A stretch of 12,033 nt of DNA from Helicobacteraceae bacterium (lineage in GTDB: Bacteria > Campylobacterota > Campylobacteria > Campylobacterales > Sulfurimonadaceae). Position numbers and translations under genes: made by a program. The stretch lies in the NCBI GenBank assembly GCA_027057185.1, contig JALUJE010000084.1, positions 1-12,033 of the forward strand, given 5' to 3'. The notes under the pieces were generated by a model. It ran no database searches. It had not been told where the DNA came from and was given only the letters and a program-made list of their open reading frames with translations. Positions 6,022 through 12,033 of this stretch are shown here, piece by piece (positions within the stretch are counted from its first letter, which is position 1; each line of letters begins with the position of its first letter).

Positions 6022-7811
6022 TGAAACATATTCGTAATTTTTCCATTATTGCTCATATTGACCACGGTAAGAGTACGTTAGCCGATAGAATCATTCAAGA
6101 GTGCGGTTCGGTTAGTGAGCGTGAGATGAGCTCTCAGATGATGGATACCATGGACATCGAACAAGAGCGTGGCATTACCATTAAGGCTCAAAGTGTCCGT
6201 TTGGATTATGTGAAAGATGGTGAGCATTATATTTTGAATCTCATTGATACTCCGGGACATGTCGATTTTAGCTATGAGGTGAGTAAATCGTTAGCCTCAA
6301 GCGACGGGGCACTGCTTATTGTCGATGCAGCGCAGGGGGTAGAAGCGCAGACCATTGCCAATGTCTATTTGGCACTTGAAAATAATCTGGAGCTGTTACC
6401 CGTGATTAATAAGATTGATCTGCCTGCAGCCGAGCCAGAGCGAGTGGCCGAAGAGATTGAGAATACTATTGGTATTGATGCCAGTGATGCTTTGATGGTC
6501 TCTGCTAAATCTGGCATCGGTATTCGTGAACTTCTTGATGCTATCGTCGATCGTATTCCTGCTCCAACCGGTGATCCCAAGGCTACAACGAAAGCGATTA
6601 TTTATGACTCATGGTTTGATCCTTACTTGGGTGCCTTAGCTCTGGTTCGTGTGTTTGATGGGCAGATACGTAAAGGGCAGCACGTGATGCTCATGAGTAA
6701 TAAAGAGCAGCATCAGGTATTGGACTTAATGTATCCGCATCCGCTTAAGCGCCGCAAAACTCCTACTGTTGATAGTGGTGAAATTGGTATTGTCGTGTTG
6801 GGACTCAAAGAGGTCTCTACGGTTAATGTAGGCGATACCATTACCGATGCCAAACATCCAGCACAAGAGAGTGTGGGTGAATATGCACCGGCAAAGCCCT
6901 TTGTATTTGCGGGAATTTATCCTATTGACACTGACCGATTTGAAGAATTGCGCGATGCTTTGGATAAGCTTAAGCTCAATGACAGCTCTTTGAGCTACGA
7001 GCCGGAGACGTCGGTCGCTCTGGGGTTTGGTTTTCGCGTCGGTTTTTTGGGAATGCTGCACATGGAAGTAGTAAAAGAGCGTTTGGAGCGGGAATTTAAT
7101 CTTGATCTTATTGCAACGGCACCTTCGGTAGTGTACCATGTTTATTTGAAAGATGGTACTATGGTTGAAGTACAAAATCCTTCGGAATTGCCAGAAGTCA
7201 ATCATATTGAACGTATTGAAGAGCCATATGTCAGAGCAACGGTGATTACCCCGACAGAGTATCTGGGTAATATTATGAATCTGCTTATCGGCAAGCGTGG
7301 TATTCAGGAGAAGATGGATTACATGAATGAAGAGCGGGTGTTGTTAGAATATGCACTGCCGATGAATGAAATTGTAGTTGATTTTTATGATACGTTGAAA
7401 TCGATCTCAAAAGGGTATGCCAGTTTTGATTATGAACCGACCGGTTTTCAAGAGGGTGATTTGGTCAAGCTGGATCTCAAAATTGCCGGTGATGTGGTTG
7501 ATGCTCTTAGTATTATTGTACCACGAAGTGCTTCACTTTCCCGTGGACGGGCTTTGGTGAAAAACATGAAAGAGATCGTCCCGCGCCAACTCTTTGAAGT
7601 TGCGATTCAAGCATCACTGGGTAATAAAGTTATTGCAAGAGAGACGGTGAAGTCTATGGGAAAAAACGTAACGGCAAAATGTTACGGAGGTGATATTACA
7701 CGTAAACGCAAATTGTTGGAGAAGCAAAAGGCGGGTAAAAAACGTATGAAGTCTATTGGAAAAGTACAGTTGCCGCAAGAGGCATTTATGTCGGTTCTGA
7801 AGATGGACTGA
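6021..7811 (+). CDS. lepA: Elongation factor 4 (LepA), ribosome back-translocating/biogenesis GTPase
   Basis: A 596-residue translational GTPase of standard LepA length. G1 AHIDHGKST (11-19), switch I GITIKAQ (51-57), G3 DTPGHVDF (76-83) and G4 NKID (130-133) are all intact, so it should bind and hydrolyse GTP. An EF-G-like domain II and a domain III (LGFGFRVGFLGMLHMEVVKERLEREF) follow. The C-terminal region is the LepA-specific one: KMDYMNEERVLLEYALPMNE, then KCYGGDITRKRKLLEKQK and the terminal KRMKSIGKVQLPQEAFMSVL. EF4 acts on the ribosome and is linked to 30S biogenesis and to translation under ionic or acid stress. It is coupled to prs by a one-base stop/start overlap, and the comF-like gene begins one base after its stop. 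Confidence 0.98.
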   Translation: MKHIRNFSIIAHIDHGKSTLADRIIQECGSVSEREMSSQMMDTMDIEQERGITIKAQSVRLDYVKDGEHYILNLIDTPGHVDFSYEVSKSLASSDGALLIVDAAQGVEAQTIANVYLALENNLELLPVINKIDLPAAEPERVAEEIENTIGIDASDALMVSAKSGIGIRELLDAIVDRIPAPTGDPKATTKAIIYDSWFDPYLGALALVRVFDGQIRKGQHVMLMSNKEQHQVLDLMYPHPLKRRKTPTVDSGEIGIVVLGLKEVSTVNVGDTITDAKHPAQESVGEYAPAKPFVFAGIYPIDTDRFEELRDALDKLKLNDSSLSYEPETSVALGFGFRVGFLGMLHMEVVKERLEREFNLDLIATAPSVVYHVYLKDGTMVEVQNPSELPEVNHIERIEEPYVRATVITPTEYLGNIMNLLIGKRGIQEKMDYMNEERVLLEYALPMNEIVVDFYDTLKSISKGYASFDYEPTGFQEGDLVKLDLKIAGDVVDALSIIVPRSASLSRGRALVKNMKEIVPRQLFEVAIQASLGNKVIARETVKSMGKNVTAKCYGGDITRKRKLLEKQKAGKKRMKSIGKVQLPQEAFMSVLKMD

Positions 7812-7812
7812 T

Positions 7813-8382
7813 ATGCGCTGCATGTTGTGTGAAAACCTCTCGTTCTCACATATTTGTACTCCTTGTCAAGATCACTATCTTACTCCGGTACTGCACACTC
7901 AGACTATTGCCTCGAATGTGAGCGTACATTCGTTTTACAAATATGGTGATATCGAAGCGCTGTTGCATACCAAGCATACGCCGCTGGGGTTTTACATATA
8001 TACTATTTTGGCACGGCGCGCTTTTCAAACCTTTGCAGAGTATTTTACATGGCAGAGGCCTGTTGCATCACTGAGTATTGATGACCATACTCGCAGCGGG
8101 TATTCGCATACGGCTATTTTAAACAAGGCACTTCAAAGCCGTTGTATTCGACCTTATTATGGAAAAATGAGAGCGAAAAACCGTGTGAGCTACTCAGGAA
8201 AAAGTCATACATTTCGGCTGAATCATCCACGAGATTTTACATGTTTGCCGATGGATGAGGAAGAGATTATTTTAGTTGATGATATTATAACCACCGGTAC
8301 GACGCTGAGTGAAGCGTCACACTGCATTCATATAGCACAAAAACAGCTGCTTTTCTGTTTGGCACTGGCACATGTAGAATAA
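7813..8382 (+). CDS. ComF-like phosphoribosyltransferase-fold protein
   Basis: A 189-residue protein with a four-cysteine N-terminal zinc-ribbon-like motif (Cys3, Cys6, Cys15, Cys18 in CxxC...CxxC pattern). Residues SIDDHTRSGYSHTAIL (88-103) match the R-x-R-G-[FY]-[ND] region of ComF, and the C-terminal PRPP-binding loop IILVDDIITTGTTLSEA (152-168) ends in a normal TTGTT turn. ComF proteins take part in DNA uptake during natural transformation, probably in handling imported single-stranded DNA; some relatives (GntX) work in carbon-source growth. The start at ATG 7813 is one base after the lepA stop, with no room for an independent promoter. It is shorter than typical 220-240-residue ComF proteins, mainly in the middle region. 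A comF name is likely but no other competence gene is in view. Confidence 0.85.
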   Translation: MRCMLCENLSFSHICTPCQDHYLTPVLHTQTIASNVSVHSFYKYGDIEALLHTKHTPLGFYIYTILARRAFQTFAEYFTWQRPVASLSIDDHTRSGYSHTAILNKALQSRCIRPYYGKMRAKNRVSYSGKSHTFRLNHPRDFTCLPMDEEEIILVDDIITTGTTLSEASHCIHIAQKQLLFCLALAHVE

Positions 8383-8408
8383 ACATCTATTGGCGTACTC
8401 TCGTAAAT

Positions 8409-8436
8409 AATGCCTCATGAGTTCGAAGCATTTTTT
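8409..8436 (+). terminator. Weak convergent terminator candidate
   Basis: In the 58-base spacer between the convergent comF-like and sensor-kinase genes, AATGC (8409-8413) pairs with GCATT (8428-8432). After one C/A mismatch, TC/GA can add two pairs, and a T-run follows to 8436. For the minus strand the same hairpin is followed by a poorer T-rich stretch (ATTATTT). The stem is short and low in GC, so this is at best a weak bidirectional intrinsic terminator. Confidence 0.35.
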
Positions 8437-8440
8437 GGGC

Positions 8441-11062
8441 TTAGTTCAGTGGAATTATAATACTAAAGCAGACACCGCCGTTTTTGTTATAGTGAGTCAG
8501 TTTGCCGTGGTGGTGCTCTTCAATAATCATTTTAGACATATACAGCCCCAGTCCCGTACCGTTTTTTTTATTTTTGGTAGAGAAGTAGGGGTCATAAATC
8601 TGTTCACGAATGCTCTCATCAATACCGCCACCGTTATCGCATATTTCAACACCGATACCTTCAGTGACATCAAACGTGGTAATGGTTAATATGGCGCCAT
8701 CCGTATGACGTTCCTTAAAATTGTCTTGTGCATTTTTAATTAGGTTTAAAAATACCTGCAGGAGTTCATTCTCATACATGAGAAGATGATGTTTGGAGTG
8801 AAAGCGTTTTACCAGAGTAATATTTTCGGTACTCAAAGAGCTTTCAATAATCTTAAAAGTTTTTTCCAAAGTACTGTTAATCGAGGTACAGGTAGAAATT
8901 TTTTCGCTTTTGTAGAAATTTCTAAAGTCATCAATTGTATTGCTCAATGTTAAAATGTAGTTCTCGATCTGCTCAAAATTATCATTGAGATATTGTTGAT
9001 ACGCCTGTTGTTCTTTCTCGTTTGTGAGGTTGAATTTATTTAGAGCATGTTTCAGTTTGATGCCGACTACGGTAGATGAGATGGCCGCCAGGGGCTGTCG
9101 CCATTGATGGGCGATCATACTGATCATCTCACCCAGTTGGGCCAGTCGTGACTGCTGCATCATCAACTGGTCTTTTTTTCGTAGCTCACTTACGGCTTTC
9201 GATACTTTTTTCTCAAGCAGGTGGTTGAGTGTTTCGAGTTCATTTTGAAGCTTTTCAAGTTCAAGATTCTTTTTTTTGAGTAACGATTGCCGGTAGAGAA
9301 AAATTGCCAATATGAGTGCCATGACACTCATGAGTTGTATGAGAAAGGTATAGTCGGTTCTTGCGATGGTGTTGGTTGTAATCCACCGTTGGTAGATGTC
9401 ATGACGTTCTTCAGATGTAATGGAGTGCAAAGTTTTATTGAGAATGTTCAGGAGTACTGGATTGTCTCGAGCGACACCAATGCTCACTTCAACAAGAGGT
9501 GTTTCTAGTTTGGTGGCAATTTTGAGTTCGCCGATGTAGGATTTTTGTATGGCATAAGAGAGTGAACGGTAGGGTCCTAAAAAACCGTAAAACTCTCCGT
9601 CACGCACTTTTTCAAAGGCAATTTCGGGGCTAAGGACTTCAACCAGTTCAAGATTGGGGTAGCGTTGATGCAGTAATGAAGTGGCATGTGAGATCCCGGA
9701 AATAATGGCAATTTTTTTGTTATGAATGTCCGATAAATCATTAATATAGGGACGGTTAATGGCTGTTACCATAGCAAGATTGTCGTGAAGATAACTACGG
9801 GTAGGACTGACGAGCGGATGCGATGTGTTATGAGAACTGATATGGGGTACGAGTTTGCAACGCTTTTGTTGTAGGTAGATGGATGCTTCTGCTCTATTTT
9901 TTACCGGAATAAAATTAAAGATGAGGGAGGATTTTTCAGATAAGAGACTGAAAAAATCAATAGAGATGCCGTTATATCCTGAAATATCTTTGAGGGTATA
10001 GGGTGGAAAATCCAAGTCCATACAGACATTGACCACTTTTGTCTGATTAATATAGGCTTTTTCCCGAGCGTTGAATTTGAGTTTATGTTTGGTAAAAAGC
10101 ATGTCATCAATAGCAATATCTCGGTGCTGGAGTTGCATAATTTTGTACATGTCAAGCATATTTTGGAGCTTGTTATAATCGAGATTGCCAAGGGGTGCGC
10201 CATTTTTGTAAGCAAGTTCTTTTAAGGTTTGTCCTTCGTACTGTAGTGCCTCAAGTGTTTTATGTTGCGTATTGTAGCGATTAAAAATGAGTGTTGCAGT
10301 TTCATCAATATGAGAAAAAGCATATTCCCATCCTTTAAGAGAAGCTTCTAAAAACTTATTGGTACGTTCTGGATGCTCATATGCTTCTGTTTCACTGGTA
10401 AAGAGAAGATCATCGTAAAAATCAAATCCATATGCCTTAGGATCAAAAATTGTATAGTCGTAACCCTTTTGCTTAAGTAGATACGGCTCATTAGAGATAT
10501 AACATGCCATTAAATCCGTAGTGCCGTTGATGAGATCGTCTAAATGAAGGGTATGCTTTAAAATAGTCATATCCGATACCGCGATGCCTCTGGATACAAT
10601 CATCGCCTGCATGGCGACAGAAGCGGTTGTTTCTGGGAGTGTCATCAGACGTTTGCCCTTAAAGTCGTCAGTTGTGTTAAGATCCTTTCGCTTTAAACCC
10701 AACAGCACTAAAGGAGATGATTGAAATATGGCGGCAAGCAAAATGACCGGCGCACCTGCAGAGCGTTCTACGAGCAGGGTCGAACGTCCGGTACCGTAGG
10801 TTGCCTTGCCGTTAATGACTTCATCAACCGGCGTAATGCCGTTATGATACGGTTTTATCGTGACATCAAGACCGACATCACGATAAAAACCTTTTTCTTT
10901 GGCAATATAATAGCCTGCAAACTGAAACTGATCGAGCCATTGAAGCTGCAGCGAAACATGTTGCAGGGGCGTTTGAGCCTGGAGCGTTGATGTAAACAGT
11001 AAATATAGAAGAAAAACAGAGCCGCTAAAGTAGGTCACTATTGATTTTATACCCCTCTGCAT
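8441..11062 (-). CDS. Hybrid-input sensor histidine kinase with tandem periplasmic solute-binding domains (NMT1/THI5-like and SBP_bac_3-like)
   Basis: An 873-residue inner-membrane kinase, numbered from ATG 11062. A signal peptide covers about 1-29 (Arg/Lys near the start, hydrophobic core, probable cut after LQA). An NMT1/THI5/SsuA-like binding domain spans about 34-261 (LQLQWLDQFQFAGYYIAKEKGFY, then GKATYGTGRSTLLVERSAG). A helical linker follows, then a second domain of the SBP_bac_3 (amino-acid-binding) type at about 342-560 (VNVCMDLDFPPYT, KKIAIISGIS). One membrane helix (about 573-590) and a Lys/Glu/Leu-rich coiled coil (596-636) come next. The kinase core shows the H-box AHQWRQPL (His652), N-box NLIKNAQDN (773-781), DNGGG (809-813) and GTGLGL (835-840), so it should be active. 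No HAMP, PAS or receiver domain is seen. It follows the response-regulator gene with an overlap of 38 bp. TTG 11074 or GTG 11038 are alternative starts; ATG 11062 gives the best signal peptide. Ligand unknown. Confidence 0.93.
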   Translation of the reverse strand: MQRGIKSIVTYFSGSVFLLYLLFTSTLQAQTPLQHVSLQLQWLDQFQFAGYYIAKEKGFYRDVGLDVTIKPYHNGITPVDEVINGKATYGTGRSTLLVERSAGAPVILLAAIFQSSPLVLLGLKRKDLNTTDDFKGKRLMTLPETTASVAMQAMIVSRGIAVSDMTILKHTLHLDDLINGTTDLMACYISNEPYLLKQKGYDYTIFDPKAYGFDFYDDLLFTSETEAYEHPERTNKFLEASLKGWEYAFSHIDETATLIFNRYNTQHKTLEALQYEGQTLKELAYKNGAPLGNLDYNKLQNMLDMYKIMQLQHRDIAIDDMLFTKHKLKFNAREKAYINQTKVVNVCMDLDFPPYTLKDISGYNGISIDFFSLLSEKSSLIFNFIPVKNRAEASIYLQQKRCKLVPHISSHNTSHPLVSPTRSYLHDNLAMVTAINRPYINDLSDIHNKKIAIISGISHATSLLHQRYPNLELVEVLSPEIAFEKVRDGEFYGFLGPYRSLSYAIQKSYIGELKIATKLETPLVEVSIGVARDNPVLLNILNKTLHSITSEERHDIYQRWITTNTIARTDYTFLIQLMSVMALILAIFLYRQSLLKKKNLELEKLQNELETLNHLLEKKVSKAVSELRKKDQLMMQQSRLAQLGEMISMIAHQWRQPLAAISSTVVGIKLKHALNKFNLTNEKEQQAYQQYLNDNFEQIENYILTLSNTIDDFRNFYKSEKISTCTSINSTLEKTFKIIESSLSTENITLVKRFHSKHHLLMYENELLQVFLNLIKNAQDNFKERHTDGAILTITTFDVTEGIGVEICDNGGGIDESIREQIYDPYFSTKNKKNGTGLGLYMSKMIIEEHHHGKLTHYNKNGGVCFSIIIPLN

Positions 11063-11759
11063 AAATATTTTCAATGAGATTGCTCGGTATCTTTTTTCGT
11101 AAACGTTTAATCAGGGATTTTAGTGAGTTGGCATTAAACTCTTCTTCGGTATCACTATTGATAAACTCAAAAAGTTCATGGGATTTAAACGTCATGAGAG
11201 GATCTGAGAAGAGCAGGAAGAGCAGCCGTTTTTCATTTTTGGTGAGTTTGATCTCCTGATCATGGTAGAGCATACATCTCGCATCATGGCACCAGACATA
11301 GTCTCCTTTAATGGCAATGTTTCTTTGCTTATCACGGTTATTTTCAAGAGTAAAACAGACGTCGTAAATTTTGTCGATCATATTTTGAGTACTAAAAGGT
11401 TTTTGAATAAAACTGCTGACTCCCAGGTTGATGAGTTGAATCAGATATTCACTGTCATCATGTGCCGAGATAATAATAATGGGTTGATCTTTACGCAGTT
11501 TATAGAGTTCTGAAGTGAGTTCGATACCACTCATACGAGGCATTTTAATATCGGTAATGACAATATCATAATGACGACGATACCTATTATAGTAGCTATT
11601 GTACATTATCAAAGCATGCTGTCCGTCGCTGGCGGTATCTACCAGTGCAAAAAGCTCTTTAAACATAATTTCGGCACTTTGCCGTAGAATTGAGTCATCT
11701 TCTACAAACAGAATGCTTTTGGTGGAACTAATACGGTAAAGTTCTTCAGGATCTATCAT
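11025..11759 (-). CDS. OmpR/PhoB-type response regulator
   Basis: A 244-residue two-domain transcription regulator. The receiver domain (about 14-135) has the acidic pocket VEDD (19-22), phospho-acceptor Asp70 in ITDIKMP, Ser98 in IIIISAH and Lys120 in FIQKPF, so all catalytic residues are present. The C-terminal winged helix (about 150-244) starts with two beta strands, has EIKLTKNEKRLLFLLF, and ends with a recognition-helix segment NSLKSLIKRLRKKI and the wing ENIYAEGYKI. The start at ATG 11759 is well supported by GAGGAG eight bases upstream (11768-11773 on the minus strand). The kinase gene starts within its 3' end, so the two form a cognate pair. Target genes cannot be deduced; the operon itself is a candidate for autoregulation. 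Confidence 0.95.
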   Translation of the reverse strand: MIDPEELYRISSTKSILFVEDDSILRQSAEIMFKELFALVDTASDGQHALIMYNSYYNRYRRHYDIVITDIKMPRMSGIELTSELYKLRKDQPIIIISAHDDSEYLIQLINLGVSSFIQKPFSTQNMIDKIYDVCFTLENNRDKQRNIAIKGDYVWCHDARCMLYHDQEIKLTKNEKRLLFLLFSDPLMTFKSHELFEFINSDTEEEFNANSLKSLIKRLRKKIPSNLIENIYAEGYKINSDLL

Positions 11760-11809
11760 TTATGTAACTCCTCATTTTATAGATAATTCAAGATACATGT
11801 AGTTTATCA

Positions 11810-11944
11810 TTACTCGTGATCTAATGATTTTAGACCCTCTTGGGAAGCAGCATTTTGACGATCATAAGACGAAGGATTATATGGTGTGGAGGAACAGCCC
11901 GTAAAAACTAGCATAAGTACAAAAATTACCGACAGAAACGCCAT
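11810..11944 (-). CDS. Small lipoprotein, 44 aa
   Basis: A short reading frame from ATG 11944 to TAA 11810. Residues 1-16 are a hydrophobic signal (MAFLSVIFVLMLVFTG) ending in a lipobox V-F-T-G with Cys17, the expected lipid-anchor residue. The mature part is only about 28 residues (CSSTPYNPSSYDRQ then a polar Glu/Lys/Asp tail). AAAGAGG lies eight bases before the start codon on the minus strand, a good ribosome-binding site. The n-region lacks the usual Lys/Arg, a mild weakness. The response-regulator gene follows 65 bases after the lipoprotein stop including its own ribosome-binding site, so they probably share a transcript. The +2 residue after Cys is Ser, consistent with outer-membrane sorting if Lol rules apply. 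No known family recognised. Confidence 0.7.
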   Translation of the reverse strand: MAFLSVIFVLMLVFTGCSSTPYNPSSYDRQNAASQEGLKSLDHE

Positions 11945-11982
11945 GGAGAAGACCTCTTTATATAATAGTGATAAAGTTTTAT

Positions 11983-12010
11983 ATAATACTATAATTTATA
12001 TTAAAAACAA
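11983..12010 (-). promoter_or_regulatory. Candidate promoter of the lipoprotein / response regulator / kinase operon
   Basis: Reading the minus strand, TTGTTT (12010-12005) is followed after 16 bases by TATTAT (11988-11983), predicting a start near 11976 and a short leader holding the AAAGAGG ribosome-binding site. The whole stretch 11945-12033 is extremely AT-rich and gene-free, so other TATAAT-like hexamers overlap and the exact box is uncertain. The upstream part of this region lies outside the window. Confidence 0.4.
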
Positions 12011-12033
12011 AATAAAATATACTTGATATATAT

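Noticed and set aside
6726..7205. 159-codon minus-strand frame inside lepA
   Set aside because: It is antisense to a strongly conserved GTPase region, and the translation has no recognisable pattern or upstream signals.
10721..10990. 89-codon plus-strand frame at the signal-peptide end of the kinase gene
   Set aside because: It is antisense to the NMT1-like domain coding sequence and has no supporting start signals or family resemblance.
1..12033. CRISPR arrays, tRNA/rRNA genes, insertion sequences, attachment sites, toxin-antitoxin or phage-defence genes
   Set aside because: Reading both strands showed no direct-repeat arrays, no cloverleaf-like sequences between genes and no transposase, recombinase or defence-type proteins; nearly all DNA is accounted for by the listed genes.

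Overview
The window looks like a chromosomal segment of a free-living Campylobacterota (Epsilonproteobacteria), probably Sulfurimonas-like. This is judged from protein character: a bL28, TTG-started K+ channel, argJ, unknown, prs, lepA, comF-like run, a HDOD/CheX-type signalling pair, and a periplasmic-binding-domain histidine kinase of a kind I associate with sulfur-oxidising Campylobacterota. Composition is moderately AT-rich. No rRNA, tRNA, CRISPR, insertion sequence or phage gene is visible, so this is core chromosome rather than a mobile island.

Layout. (1) Positions 1-1844, minus strand: a HDOD-domain protein followed, with a 4-bp ATGA overlap, by a multidomain protein that runs off the left edge. 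The second protein reads as STAS-like, degenerate receiver, second STAS-like segment, and the beginning of a CheX-like domain. (2) Positions 1893-2026: divergent intergenic region with a good TATAAT box and Shine-Dalgarno for rpmB. (3) Positions 2027-8382, plus strand: rpmB, RCK-type K+ channel, argJ, an unrecognised 158-aa protein, prs, lepA and a comF-like phosphoribosyltransferase. Most junctions are overlaps or gaps of 0-15 bp; the only real gap (70 bp, before prs) holds a strong ribosome-binding site and a possible promoter. (4) Positions 8383-8440: short convergent spacer with a weak hairpin plus T-run. (5) Positions 8441-11944, minus strand: transcribed order is a 44-residue lipoprotein, an OmpR-type response regulator, and an 873-residue hybrid sensor kinase with two different periplasmic binding-protein domains. 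(6) Positions 11945-12033: AT-rich promoter-like region of that operon.

How they work together: the central operon is housekeeping (ribosome, K+ homeostasis, arginine, PRPP, translation factor EF4), with a PRPP-dependent-fold protein at its end. The two flanking minus-strand operons are signalling. The left one is probably a phosphatase/pseudoreceiver and HDOD scaffold linked to chemotaxis or biofilm-type signalling. The right one is a complete two-component system that senses a periplasmic solute and is preceded by a tiny lipoprotein that could be an accessory sensor. The most unusual items are the pseudoreceiver that carries Glu at the apparent phospho-acceptor position within a CheX-like protein, the tandem unrelated solute-binding domains in one kinase, and the mini-lipoprotein at the head of that operon.
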